NCBI RefSeq assembly: GCF_021646545.1
Contig: NZ_JAKIRP010000013.1
Span: 1-64,000, forward strand
DNA: 64,000 bases
Source: Chitinophaga filiformis
Lineage (GTDB): Bacteria > Bacteroidota > Bacteroidia > Chitinophagales > Chitinophagaceae
Direction of reading: 5' to 3'
Part shown: positions 32,629-41,660 of the stretch, piece by piece
Numbering within the stretch: the stretch's first letter is position 1
How the letters are laid out: each line of letters opens with the position of its first letter
Translations under genes and position numbers: made by a program
The notes under the pieces: model-generated
Told to the model about the DNA's origin: nothing
Database searches by the model: none
Seen by the model: the letters and a program-made list of their open reading frames with translations, nothing else

Positions 32629-33882
32629 TCAGTTGCTCCTGATGGCTACAACCGGATCCAGTTTGGATGCGAGGTAAGCGGGAATAAATCCTGCTATCAC
32701 CCCGACAATCGAAGAGATGGATAGTCCTAAGATAACGTTGCTTAAAGTGAGTGTGAATTCGAAGAAATCAAAGCTGTTAACGATGGCAGTGATGATGTAT
32801 ACGAAGAACAGCCCTAAGAATCCTCCCATGAGGCAAAGGATGATGGATTCCAGCAGGAACTCCATGAGGATCACTTTCTTACGGGCGCCTATGGCTTTTT
32901 TCAGTCCAATGATATTTGTACGCTCTTTCACCGTCACGAACATGATATTGGCAATTCCGAAACCACCTACTACCAGGGCGAAAAAGGCAATAAATCCTCC
33001 TCCCAGGTTTACCATGCCGAACATCTTATTGAGATCCCCGCTTACGGCAGTGATCTCATTCAGGGAGAAATCGTCCTCCTCTTTCGGTCTGAGGCGGTGC
33101 ATGCTTCTCATTACTCCTCTCAGTTCATCCTTCAGTTGCAACAATGTAGCCCCCGGGGCAGCTTTTATGATAAGGAAAGGATCTGCGAAGCGGCGCTCAT
33201 CCACAATGGTACGGCCATACAGGTATGGCACAACAACAGAGTTATCGTAGTTAATGCCGTCTACCAGGCTGGCGCCCTTCTTTTTCAGGGTGCCGATGAC
33301 ACGGCAGGGACGGCCGGCGATAGCGATCGTTTTTCCAAGGGCTTTTTCCGGGGTACCAAACAGTCCTTCCCATATATTAGCGCCAAGGATGGCCACATTC
33401 GCACCGTTTTCATTCTCCTTACCGGCAAAGAAACGGCCGCTGACAAACTTCATGGCCTGGATTTTCTCATAATCGCCACTTACGGCAAACAACTCGGTAC
33501 CTTCCATGTAGTCGTCCTTATATTCCACCCGCTTACCATTGGAGGAAAAAGCGAAGGCAGACAGGCCAGCACTATGGACTTTCTCCTTAATCGGCCCTAG
33601 TTCCTGGTATTTGGGCAGCGGACGGTTCACAAATTTCCACCAGGGGAAATCAGGACCACCATCCCAGGGCCATTTCTGGATATAGATCACGTCGCTTCCC
33701 AGCGATTCCACCTCATTGCGGACGTTCTTTTCCAGGCTGTTGGTAGCGGTTAACACAGCGATGATACAGAATATACCAATGGTAATACCCAGGAGGGATA
33801 AGAAGGTGCGGAGTTTATTGACCCGCAGCTCGAGGATAGCCATTCTAAGGCTATTCCACAAAATTTTGATCGTGGCAATCAT
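32629..33882 (-). CDS. MacB-type ABC transporter permease
   Basis: A 417-residue membrane protein of the MacB/FtsX permease class. I chose the ATG at 33882 (MIATIKILWNSLRMA); the open frame reaches 33966, but that would run into the divergent prfC gene. One segment near residues 25-45 (FLSLLGITIGIFCIIAVL), a periplasmic MacB core domain (about 50-285) and three C-terminal segments (FIAFFALVVGGFGIANIMF onward) fit the family. No ATPase gene is adjacent, so it must use one encoded elsewhere. Possible roles are efflux of peptides or lipoproteins or stress signalling; none can be picked from sequence. Confidence 0.88.
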   Translation of the reverse strand: MIATIKILWNSLRMAILELRVNKLRTFLSLLGITIGIFCIIAVLTATNSLEKNVRNEVESLGSDVIYIQKWPWDGGPDFPWWKFVNRPLPKYQELGPIKEKVHSAGLSAFAFSSNGKRVEYKDDYMEGTELFAVSGDYEKIQAMKFVSGRFFAGKENENGANVAILGANIWEGLFGTPEKALGKTIAIAGRPCRVIGTLKKKGASLVDGINYDNSVVVPYLYGRTIVDERRFADPFLIIKAAPGATLLQLKDELRGVMRSMHRLRPKEEDDFSLNEITAVSGDLNKMFGMVNLGGGFIAFFALVVGGFGIANIMFVTVKERTNIIGLKKAIGARKKVILMEFLLESIILCLMGGFLGLFFVYIITAIVNSFDFFEFTLTLSNVILGLSISSIVGVIAGFIPAYLASKLDPVVAIRSN

Positions 33883-33920
33883 AGATACATGTAAATTAAT
33901 GATTAACCATGACAATTCCG

Positions 33921-33928
33921 TACCTTTG
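33921..33928 (+). promoter_or_regulatory. -7 box for prfC
   Basis: TACCTTTG, perfect consensus, 25 bp before the ATG at 33954. Confidence 0.52.
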
Positions 33929-33953
33929 CACACATTTTTGGTTATAAAGTAAT

Positions 33954-35537
33954 ATGAAGTACGCAAGCGAGATCAATAAAAGGAAGACATTTGCCATTAT
34001 CGCCCACCCGGATGCCGGTAAAACAACCCTTACGGAGAAGTTCCTGCTTTTTGGCGGTGCTATTCAGACGGCCGGTGCTGTAAAGTCCAATAAGATCAAA
34101 AAACATACTACCTCCGACTTTATGGAGATAGAGCGGCAGCGTGGTATCTCCGTTGCTACTTCCGTAATGACTTTTGAGTACCGCGATATGCTGATCAACC
34201 TCCTGGATACGCCCGGTCACAAGGACTTTGCTGAGGACACCTACCGTACCTTAACGGCGGTGGACAGCGTAGTACTGGTGATTGACTGCGTAAAAGGGGT
34301 GGAAGAACAGACCGGCAAACTGATGGATGTATGCCGGATGCGTGATACTCCGGTAATCATATTTGTGAACAAACTGGACCGCGACGGTAAAAACCCGTTC
34401 GACCTGCTCGACGAGCTGGAAGAAAAACTTAATATACGCGTACGCCCACTGAGCTGGCCCATCAACATGGGTAAAGACTTCAAGGGTGTTTATAACCTGT
34501 ACAATAAGAGCTTCGTATCATTTGCACCCAATAAAAAAGCTACTGACGATGATATCGTTGAACTGAGTGACCTGAGCAGCAGCTATATTGATCAGCATTT
34601 TAGTCCTCAGGACGCAGCCCAGCTACGTAACGACGTAGAACTCATCGAGGGCGTGTACGATCCTTTCGACAATAAAGAGTACCTGGAAGGTAAGATGGCT
34701 CCGGTATTCTTTGGTAGTGCGGTAAACAACTTTGGTGTGAAAGACCTGCTGGATACCTTCGTTGAAATCGCTCCTATTCCCCGCGACCGTGAATCCAGCA
34801 CCCGTGAGGTAAAGGTCGGCGATGATAAGTTCAGCGGTTTTATCTTCAAGATACACGCCAACCTGGATCCCCGTCACCGTGACCGTATCGCCTTCCTGCG
34901 CGTATGTTCCGGCCGTTTCGAACGTAATAAATTTTACAAGCACGTACGCCTGGATAAAGATGTGCGTTTCAGCAACCCATATAGTTTCCTGGCACGTGAG
35001 AAGAATATTGTGGATGATGCTTATCCTGGTGATGTGGTAGGTCTGTTCGATACGGGTAACTTCAAAATCGGCGATACCCTCACCGAAGGTGAAAAATTCT
35101 ATTTCACCGGCATCCCCAGCTTCTCTCCGGAGTTGTTTAAGGAGGTGGTGAACAAGGATCCGATGAAAACCAAACAGTTGGAAAAGGGATTACGTCAGCT
35201 GACGGACGAAGGTGTTGCCCAGCTGTTCACACAACACGGCGGTAACCGTAAGATCATCGGCTGTGTGGGTGACCTCCAGTTTGAAGTGATACAATACCGC
35301 CTGTTACAGGAATATGGCGCCTCCTGCCAGTTCAATACACTGCCTTTCTATAAAGCATGCTGGATCACAGGGGACAAACAGAAAGTAGAAGAGTTCATTC
35401 GTTTCAAACAGGCCAATATTGTGGAAGATAAAGACGGGCATCTCGTATATCTGGCACAGTCAGAGTGGTACCTGAACACAGAACGCGCGAACAACCCGGA
35501 TATCCAGTTCCACTTTACATCAGAAATTCATAAATAA
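33954..35537 (+). CDS. prfC: Peptide chain release factor 3
   Basis: A 527-residue translational GTPase. P-loop AHPDAGKT (17-24), switch region RQRGISVATSV, DTPGHKDFAEDT, and NKLDRDGKNPFDLLDELE are those of RF3; the C-terminal third (PMKTKQLEKGLRQLTDEGVAQLF) distinguishes it from elongation factor G. It releases RF1/RF2 from the ribosome after peptide release. Codon use is even and rich in C-ending codons, as for a well-expressed gene. Followed by two hairpins. Confidence 0.97.
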   Translation: MKYASEINKRKTFAIIAHPDAGKTTLTEKFLLFGGAIQTAGAVKSNKIKKHTTSDFMEIERQRGISVATSVMTFEYRDMLINLLDTPGHKDFAEDTYRTLTAVDSVVLVIDCVKGVEEQTGKLMDVCRMRDTPVIIFVNKLDRDGKNPFDLLDELEEKLNIRVRPLSWPINMGKDFKGVYNLYNKSFVSFAPNKKATDDDIVELSDLSSSYIDQHFSPQDAAQLRNDVELIEGVYDPFDNKEYLEGKMAPVFFGSAVNNFGVKDLLDTFVEIAPIPRDRESSTREVKVGDDKFSGFIFKIHANLDPRHRDRIAFLRVCSGRFERNKFYKHVRLDKDVRFSNPYSFLAREKNIVDDAYPGDVVGLFDTGNFKIGDTLTEGEKFYFTGIPSFSPELFKEVVNKDPMKTKQLEKGLRQLTDEGVAQLFTQHGGNRKIIGCVGDLQFEVIQYRLLQEYGASCQFNTLPFYKACWITGDKQKVEEFIRFKQANIVEDKDGHLVYLAQSEWYLNTERANNPDIQFHFTSEIHK

Positions 35538-35541
35538 GAAA

Positions 35542-35573
35542 GCCGCATCCTGTGATCAGGCGCGGCGTATTTT
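35542..35573 (+). terminator. Terminator-like hairpin after prfC
   Basis: GCCGC, AT, CCTG, loop TGAT, CAGG, C, GCGGC, then GTATTTTAG: two stem blocks separated by a small bulge, 4 bp after the stop. Confidence 0.6.
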
Positions 35574-35636
35574 AGAATTGTACGACCAACTCAAATCGAA
35601 GTACAATTGCAGACTGTCCTTATGTATGTAAAACAA

Positions 35637-35665
35637 TAACGCAAAGCTATATCAGCTTTGCGTTA
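35637..35665 (+). terminator. Second hairpin downstream of prfC
   Basis: TAACGCAAAGCT, loop ATATC, AGCTTTGCGTTA: a perfect 12-bp stem followed by CTCATTTATA. Might be a backup terminator or processing site. Confidence 0.6.
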
Positions 35666-35739
35666 CTCATTTATACAATCGGGAATTTGATTTACGCAAT
35701 TGGGAATTCAAATTGATCGGGATGGGATCGTGTGGGTGA

Positions 35740-36090
35740 TGCGTTCAACCCGGGTACGTCGGGATTATTCGTCGGCCCCGGGGTTTGCACGTCAACCCGG
35801 GGTTGACGTGCAAACCCCGCGCTACAAACACTGGACACCTAACGGAGTCCTATTGTGTTTTGTTAATGATGTTTATTCACGAGTTGCACATTGTCCTCGG
35901 GGTTATACGTTGTCCGTGGGATTACGCGTCCATCCGCGGGGGGCACCGTCGGCCCCGGGGTTGCACCCCGTGTTACAAACACGGGAATCCCAGCGGAGTC
36001 CTGTTATGTTTTGTTAATAACGTTTGTTCACGGCGTTTGCGCACCGTGCCATAAACATAGGCCGCGATATAGGCGGCCTATTGTGTTTTG
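35740..36090. repeat. Diverged cluster of REP-like repeats
   Basis: Same family as at the left edge: CCCGGGGTTGACGTGCAAACCCCG then GCTACAAACAC near 35798-35830, GGGGTTGCACCCCGTG then TTACAAACACGGG near 35958-35985, CGGAGTCCTATTGTG and CGGAGTCCTGTTATG, and TTTTGTTAATGATG / TTTTGTTAATAACG. A first hairpin GGTTTGCACGTCAACC faces GGTTGACGTGCAAACC. The last part, ATAGGCCGC (36057-36065) and GCGGCCTAT (36073-36081), forms a 9-bp stem that could terminate the minus-strand gene beside it. The short open frames here consist of repeat sequence. Confidence 0.75.
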
Positions 36091-36101
36091 ATACAACGTT
36101 A

Positions 36102-36593
36102 TTATCGCTTCGTGTATTGGAGGATGATCTCGCGGGTGGTTTTCTGTTCCTTGCCTTCAAAATGAGCGTCCATATGGCTTTCATCCTTCCAGCGATATAC
36201 TATCTTCTGGGGATATGGGCTCTGCAGGTTCTCTGCAACAAAGCCAATGGGTTTCAGTACACGTACTTTGAATCTAACGGGCGCACCTGTCTGCTTATCT
36301 TTCACAGCTGCTATTGTAAAATAAATGGCGGTACTATCGCGGAACAGGAACATGTCATCCATTTTAGTGCTGTCATTCCCTTCAATGCGCATCGTTCTGC
36401 CCTTCCAGGTATTCTCATCCACTCTTTTCCATTTCTCGGCGTAGACACCCAAGCGGGTTTTCATTGTCCAGTAACCTTCCATGCGGTCGAGGTAATGAAA
36501 ATCAGTCAGCTGTACCTGTGCGCTTGCTATATGGCAGGCGCACAGGCAACATATGATAAAGAGGCTATTGCGGAACCACTGCTTCTTCTCCAT
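36102..36593 (-). CDS. Secreted protein, DUF6265-like
   Basis: A 163-residue protein with a signal peptide (hydrophobic stretch SLFIICCLCACHIASA, cut before QVQL). The body LDRMEGYWTMKTRLGVYAEKW, then MDDMFLFRDSTAIYF and FVAENLQSPYPQKIVYRW resembles the DUF6265 family: a beta-barrel-like lipocalin-related domain of unknown ligand. No lipobox in the right place, so probably periplasmic. It overlaps the end of the UbiD-family gene by 29 bp and is its downstream neighbour in the same direction, suggesting cotranscription. Function unknown. Confidence 0.75.
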   Translation of the reverse strand: MEKKQWFRNSLFIICCLCACHIASAQVQLTDFHYLDRMEGYWTMKTRLGVYAEKWKRVDENTWKGRTMRIEGNDSTKMDDMFLFRDSTAIYFTIAAVKDKQTGAPVRFKVRVLKPIGFVAENLQSPYPQKIVYRWKDESHMDAHFEGKEQKTTREIILQYTKR

Positions 36594-38490
36594 ACATCTG
36601 GGATTTATATTTATGGGATGGAGAAGCTATGAATGGGCCAATGTTCAGCGATTGCCATTTTTCATCTACTATTTTGATGGTGGCATCATCTGCAACAATG
36701 ATATTGGGCCAGTCACGTTCGAAATTGTCAAGCACGCGTGTTTTCAATGTTCCGTCCATACCTATGCCGGCACCGGTTTTGCCCGGATGTCCCGGTAATG
36801 GCGGACGCACCACGAAACTGTCACGGCGTGGATCGAGGTTATTACAGAAACGCCACAATGCGGACGGCAGATCATTGACGTCTACGGTATGTTCAACATA
36901 CAACACCATCTTCACAGCCGTCATTTCCGGCAGGCAGTATAACTGTTCATTCAGTTCCTTGATATGTAAGGGGCGGGATTTCTGTACAGAGACAAGGATA
37001 CAGGGGATATCCTCCTTCAGCAGGGAATCATTGATGCCTTTCACTTCCGGGAAACGCTTCAGGATTTCAGCTTTGTTAAAGGCATAATTGCTGGTAAGCT
37101 GCTCACCATTACCTTCTATCTCCTCTTCATATTTGCGGGTACCGTCAATACACATCTTACCACCGAAGCCCATTTTAGAGCAGGAGTGGTCCAGTACATC
37201 CATAGGGCCCTGACTGAAATAGATATCAGTAGCGGGATTGAGGTGTTTGAACATGTAGCGGGCCAGTTCTTTATAGTCCTGGATGTTCGTTCCCTCGTCT
37301 GCGACTGCCAGGATCTTGTTGAACATCATTTGTCCGGCGCCCCACATGGCATTCATTACTTTCTGCGCCTGTCCTGGATAGTCTTTTTTGATCTGGGCGA
37401 TCACCAGGTTATGGAACACGCCTTCCACCGGCATTTCCATGTCGATGATCTCAGGCACCATGGTCATTTTGATCGGGGCCAGGAAGATCCTTTCAGTCGC
37501 CTTACCGATCCAGGCATCTTCCTGGGGAGGAATACCTACTATCGTGGAAGGATAAACTGCGTCTTTGCGGTGGGTGATGGCGGTCACGTGGAAGCGTGGA
37601 TACCAGTCGGCCAGTGAATAATAACCTGTATGATCTCCGAACGGTCCTTCCCAGATCAGCTCTTCCTCCGGATCAACGTAGCCTTCTATTACAAAGTCTG
37701 CGTCAGCGGGAACTTCAATTTCCGGCTGTGTAATACATCTTACAAGTTCCACTTTCTGTTTCCGCAAGAAGCCAGCCAGCATGTATTCGTCCACATTTTC
37801 CGGCAGCGGAGCTGTAGCGGAGTAGGTATATGCCGGGTCGCCTCCCAATATTACCGCTACGGGCATGCGTTTCTTCAGTTTTTTATATTCCATGAAGTGC
37901 TTGGCGGACACTTTATGTTTGTGCCAGTGCATGCCTGTCATGGTTTTATCGAACACCTGCATGCGGTACATGCCTACGTTGCGGGTACCGGTATTCGGGT
38001 CTTTTGTATGAATTACGGGAAGTGTGATGAAGGGGCCGCCATCTTTCGGCCAGCATTGCATTACCGGCAGTTTGCTGAGGTCGGGTTCTGCCATGATCAC
38101 CTCCTGGCAGGCCCCTTTGCCGCTCACGACTTTCGGCATCCAGGAAGCGAACTGTCCAAGCTTGGGAAGCATTGCCAGCTTATCCAGCAGGCCTTCTTTT
38201 GGTTTTGACAATAATTTCACCAGGGCCTCGATCTCATTCGCGACGTCATCCAGCTCGTTTACTCCCAGCGCCATGCACATGCGTTTATAGCTGCCCATAG
38301 AGTTGATCAGTACGGGAAAATCGTATCCGGTATTCTCGAACAGCAACGCTTTCCCTCCGTTGGGCGATTTGCTCACCCTGTCGGTGATCTCTGCTATTTC
38401 CAGCCTGGGATCCACATAAGTTTTAATCCTTATCAGCTCTCCTGCCTTTTCTAATGTATCTATAAAGTGTTTCAGGTGCTTATATGCCAT
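36565..38490 (-). CDS. UbiD-family prenyl-FMN-dependent decarboxylase
   Basis: A 641-residue UbiD-type enzyme. I chose the ATG at 38490 (MAYKHLKHFID), because upstream sequence is promoter and repeat. YRMQVFDKTMTGMHWHKHK, the acidic block EEELIWEGPFGDHTGYYS, and PPQEDAWIGKATERIFL are characteristic of the family, with the conserved Glu and Arg residues that act with prenyl-FMN. Length and sequence suggest the larger form usually annotated as a menaquinone-biosynthesis or 4-hydroxybenzoate decarboxylase. The prenyltransferase UbiX is not in the window. Substrate is not decided by sequence alone. The following secreted-protein gene overlaps it. Confidence 0.88.
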   Translation of the reverse strand: MAYKHLKHFIDTLEKAGELIRIKTYVDPRLEIAEITDRVSKSPNGGKALLFENTGYDFPVLINSMGSYKRMCMALGVNELDDVANEIEALVKLLSKPKEGLLDKLAMLPKLGQFASWMPKVVSGKGACQEVIMAEPDLSKLPVMQCWPKDGGPFITLPVIHTKDPNTGTRNVGMYRMQVFDKTMTGMHWHKHKVSAKHFMEYKKLKKRMPVAVILGGDPAYTYSATAPLPENVDEYMLAGFLRKQKVELVRCITQPEIEVPADADFVIEGYVDPEEELIWEGPFGDHTGYYSLADWYPRFHVTAITHRKDAVYPSTIVGIPPQEDAWIGKATERIFLAPIKMTMVPEIIDMEMPVEGVFHNLVIAQIKKDYPGQAQKVMNAMWGAGQMMFNKILAVADEGTNIQDYKELARYMFKHLNPATDIYFSQGPMDVLDHSCSKMGFGGKMCIDGTRKYEEEIEGNGEQLTSNYAFNKAEILKRFPEVKGINDSLLKEDIPCILVSVQKSRPLHIKELNEQLYCLPEMTAVKMVLYVEHTVDVNDLPSALWRFCNNLDPRRDSFVVRPPLPGHPGKTGAGIGMDGTLKTRVLDNFERDWPNIIVADDATIKIVDEKWQSLNIGPFIASPSHKYKSQMYGEEAVVPQ

Positions 38491-38510
38491 ATTTCTAATT
38501 GCGATAAATG

Positions 38511-38565
38511 CGAATGACGAATTACAATCGGTGCAAAGATACACACAATCATAATTCGTCATTCG
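38511..38565 (-). promoter_or_regulatory. UbiD-gene promoter enclosed by a 14-bp inverted repeat
   Basis: CGAATGACGAATTA (38511-38524) and TAATTCGTCATTCG (38552-38565) are perfect inverted copies. The 27-bp loop carries, on the minus strand, TATCTTTG (38534-38541), a perfect -7 box, giving a leader of about 40 nt to the ATG at 38490. The arms resemble the simple ATTCGTAATTCGTCA-type words common between Bacteroidota genes. Confidence 0.6.
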
Positions 38566-38725
38566 TAATTCCGCTGGCCAGCTCAGACCGGAGGCTCGTC
38601 CGGTGCCGGGAAGTTTGTTTTCCCGGGCCACTGTTTTGTTTATCACGCAATTAGCTGCTTTCCTGCAGGAAACCGGTGCTGGCAAAAACGTATCTGATCA
38701 CGCTTGCGGCCTATGGAATATTATC

Positions 38726-39055
38726 TTACAATCCGATCACAATAGGACCAGTAGCTATTACCACTTTAGGAGAGCGCTGATACACTACTCTTGGGCGTGG
38801 CGGTGGTGGCGGGGCAGGTACATATACTACCGGCGCAGGTTCCACATAGACAACCGGGGCTGGTGCGGGGCGGCAGCTATAATAAGCACCTCTGTAATCC
38901 CTGTTGCAATCATCCCAACGGCCATGATGTACTCTATAGTTCCGTCCGCGGCAATCGTCATAATCACGGTGATGGCCATGACCTCTTTTTCCCTGAGCTT
39001 GTGCACTGAGTATACCTCCCCCTATCAGCAGTAATAATAATACTATCTGTTTCAT
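38726..39055 (-). CDS. Small secreted His- and Pro-rich protein
   Basis: A 109-residue protein with a signal peptide (MKQIVLLLLLIGGGILSAQA). The mature part has a His/Asp/Arg-rich stretch (GKRGHGHHRDYDDCRGRN, VHHGRWDDC) with three or four cysteines, then a proline-rich linker with a repeated APVVYVEPAPVVYVPA motif and PPPPP. Might bind metal or associate with the cell wall; function unknown. Related low-complexity proteins are common in Chitinophagaceae. It lies alone between the UbiD-family and outer-membrane-protein genes. Confidence 0.7.
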   Translation of the reverse strand: MKQIVLLLLLIGGGILSAQAQGKRGHGHHRDYDDCRGRNYRVHHGRWDDCNRDYRGAYYSCRPAPAPVVYVEPAPVVYVPAPPPPPRPRVVYQRSPKVVIATGPIVIGL

Positions 39056-39330
39056 ACTGTTGTCGTTTTGTTGTTGGAAAAAATAAAGATTGGAATAGTT
39101 CTCTCTGTTAAGAAATAATAATTTGATGATAAAGATGATGGTGTTCGCTTTGCTGTATTAAACGGTATTTTTTAATATATAGTATGTGTTTTCGGTTTCT
39201 GACAGTTGTTTTGTTCTGTCTGGCATGTAAAATTCAAGAAGTATGCCAAAAAATGGTTTTATGTTTCAGGTGACGGAGGATTAAGTAATCGGGCTGAGTA
39301 TACGCCAGCAAAACAAGATGCCAACTCAAA

Positions 39331-39365
39331 ACAAAAAAGGAGCGACAGACAATCCATCGCTCCTT
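39331..39365 (-). terminator. Terminator of the DUF6089-like gene
   Basis: On the minus strand AAGGAGCGA, an 11-nt loop, TCGCTCCTT, then TTTTTGT; perfect 9-bp stem (39337-39345 / 39357-39365), 18 bp after the gene. The remaining spacer to 39056 holds nothing recognisable. Confidence 0.85.
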
Positions 39366-39383
39366 CTCATTATACATAATAAA

Positions 39384-40298
39384 TTAAAACCTGGGACAGT
39401 TAGATACTTTCTGCTTTCCCCAGCGATTAGGCCCATACCCGCCGCCACCGCCAAAACGATAGGCGAGCGTGAAACCGGTAAAGACGTACCAGTCATTATA
39501 CTTGTCAGATCCACGTTTGGTGCCATCGGTCGGATATGTACCAGGCGTAACGTGCCCGCCGGTAACTTCATCACCGCGATAAGCATATTCTACAGATCTG
39601 GCGCCACGTGATCTTAATAATGTGTTCCTGTCAACATACGTAAGGCTCACATCGTCCAGGTAGTCGGTGAATGTTTTACGAAAACCAATTTCAAAGCCGG
39701 CGATCCAGTTGTCGGTAAGTAATATTTTGACACCGGCGCCAAATGGAATGGATATCTGACGGAGATTATACTGTTTGCGGGTTGGATATTGCGCCAGTCC
39801 CTGCCCTTCCGTACTGAGTGCGCGTAGTTTAATAGTGTTTCCCTGGGCGTCTTTCGTGGTCGGGTAAAAACTGAAGAGTGCTACACTTCCGAAAACATAC
39901 GGTGTGATACGTTTCTCGTCCAGATCGAGGAAGTTGAACTCCGCTCCCAGCTGTGCCTCAAAGATCGGGGAACGGAAACTGAGATTACGTCTCAGGAGGA
40001 AGGTATCAGTGTTGGTGCTGTCAGCGCCGGCAATCCTGCCGTAAGTTAATCCCGCACGGAAAGTCAGATAACGGTTAACATCCCGCTTTACGAAAGCGCC
40101 GATGGAATACCGGGTATACTTCAGGTCTACCCTTTGCTGTACGAGGTCACCGCTATAGTTGGACGTACCAAGAAAACCACCTGCCTGCCAGTATTGGCTA
40201 AAGCCTTTAAATGGGGCACAGATCAATAAAATAACAACTACTCTTTTCCATACAGCACAAGGCAGGCTTCTTTTCAATAAATTCAGATTTGGCATCAA
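39384..40298 (-). CDS. Outer-membrane beta-barrel protein, DUF6089-like
   Basis: A 304-residue protein. Signal peptide WKRVVVILLICAPFKGFSQ after a short basic leader, then YWQAGGFLGTSNYSGDLVQQ, alternating hydrophobic strands (FLTFRAGLTYGRIAGADS, SPIFEAQLGAEFNFLDLD, ITPYVFGSVALFSFYP), WIAGFEIGFRKTFTDYLDDVS and a terminal strand YVFTGFTLAYRF, as expected for an 8- to 10-stranded barrel. DUF6089 members occur throughout Bacteroidota; some are associated with gliding or type IX secretion. A Gly-rich tail ends in a basic Pro-Arg segment. Function unknown. Confidence 0.8.
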   Translation of the reverse strand: MMPNLNLLKRSLPCAVWKRVVVILLICAPFKGFSQYWQAGGFLGTSNYSGDLVQQRVDLKYTRYSIGAFVKRDVNRYLTFRAGLTYGRIAGADSTNTDTFLLRRNLSFRSPIFEAQLGAEFNFLDLDEKRITPYVFGSVALFSFYPTTKDAQGNTIKLRALSTEGQGLAQYPTRKQYNLRQISIPFGAGVKILLTDNWIAGFEIGFRKTFTDYLDDVSLTYVDRNTLLRSRGARSVEYAYRGDEVTGGHVTPGTYPTDGTKRGSDKYNDWYVFTGFTLAYRFGGGGGYGPNRWGKQKVSNCPRF

Positions 40299-40677
40299 TT
40301 AAGGGGATTGATTTAAAGATCATGTTTAGTCACCGGAGAAATGTCCGGAGTACTTCAGCAGGCATAAAGGGTAAACAGGGAAAGGGTCGCAATAATTATA
40401 CTAACTATAACTCTAACGCCGGAAATAGATAAAAATTGTTAAATATTCGATAAAATGACGGTCGCAAATCTACGCACTTTTCCTTTCTTCTACACAAAAT
40501 GTACTCAATTAAACGTTAGTTGTTAAAACGTTTTTTATTATCTACTACCAAAATCTTAAATTCGATACTATCACTTATTGAATTATCTAATATGTGAAAT
40601 ATTGACCAAGTAAAGCAGCGCAGAGAAAACGTCAGAAAAACCTTCGTAAACCGTTTAAACCTCCAAATGATCTAACT
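40299..40677. other. Low-GC divergent intergenic region with a minus-strand promoter
   Basis: Between the outer-membrane protein gene and the AraC gene. On the minus strand TTTG (40495-40498), 22 bp, TAGATTTG (40465-40472) is a good promoter with a leader of about 160 nt for the outer-membrane protein. No gene, hairpin or repeat is supported in the rest. Confidence 0.5.
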
Positions 40678-41604
40678 ATGAATCACAACCCCGCGGCCCA
40701 CGAAATGGAGCTAATGGCAATTAAAGCACTCTGTTTCGCAGACGACCATATATCTGAATCGTTTGAGATGAAGGATGTTTCGGAATGGCTTGGAATCTCC
40801 TACTCGTACTTCTATCACAGCTTTACCACCGTGACAGGTGAACCTTACTGGCAGTATGTTAAACGTCACCGCCTGGAACTATCAGCCGGCCTGCTCAGGC
40901 ACAGTGGCTATAACATCAGTGAGATCGGCGACCGCACCGGTTATGCTACCGTTGCCGCCTATACTAAGGCATTCACCCAGTATTTCCACCGAAGCCCGCG
41001 TAGTTTCAGGAAGATCGACATTCTGCCAAACGAAAAGCGTACGCTCGAAATGGTCGACATGATCGTGCAGGCCTTCGATAAAAAGGGGCACGCTATTACG
41101 CCTTTGTTCAGTTTCGAAATGACAGAGACAGACCATCTGCCAGACAGCACACTGTTTTATACCCTGCTGTCCCGTGGTCAGGATCCTATCGCCCAGATGA
41201 TCATGAAGATGACCAGGGAGGAACAACGTATGCGGAATATCATTTCAGCCCTGAACCTGCCCAATGCAAAAGTCATTACCAGCACACTGGATTCGGTGCC
41301 TGTAACTGATTACGAAAAAATGAGCATGTACGCCGGCATCCTCATTCCCAATAAGGAAATTACCCCATTATTCATGCAAATGGCGGTTGCGGAGAAACTA
41401 ATGACCAAACGGATTCCGGGAGGACATTATATCACCCTGCCCGTACCGACGGATTTTGCGACAGCAGGCATCCCGATGTACGAGTTCATAGACAGATATG
41501 TGAAAGAAGGTGTATTTAAAATGAGTGGTACCCACTTCTTCATATCATTAGTAGCTCCTAACTCCTGTGTCATCTATATTCCACATCTCAAGCAGTTGTT
41601 GTAA
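40678..41604 (+). CDS. AraC-type regulator with a C-terminal GyrI-like domain
   Basis: A 308-residue regulator whose DNA-binding part comes first (about 1-105: MKDVSEWLGISYSYFYHSF and YNISEIGDRTGYATVAAYTKAF are the two helix-turn-helix segments) and whose C-terminal part (about 155-308: YAGILIPNKEITPLFMQMAV, GGHYITLPVP) resembles the GyrI-like/AraC effector-binding fold that binds small hydrophobic or cationic drugs. A Rob/BmrR-like drug or stress sensor is likely. It precedes the AI-2E family permease gene by 56 bp, in the same direction, and could control it. Confidence 0.82.
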   Translation: MNHNPAAHEMELMAIKALCFADDHISESFEMKDVSEWLGISYSYFYHSFTTVTGEPYWQYVKRHRLELSAGLLRHSGYNISEIGDRTGYATVAAYTKAFTQYFHRSPRSFRKIDILPNEKRTLEMVDMIVQAFDKKGHAITPLFSFEMTETDHLPDSTLFYTLLSRGQDPIAQMIMKMTREEQRMRNIISALNLPNAKVITSTLDSVPVTDYEKMSMYAGILIPNKEITPLFMQMAVAEKLMTKRIPGGHYITLPVPTDFATAGIPMYEFIDRYVKEGVFKMSGTHFFISLVAPNSCVIYIPHLKQLL

Positions 41605-41660
41605 TTCCCATTCTCCTTTTCCCTCTTTAAAATCTATATTTGAGGGAAATACGACTGTCC

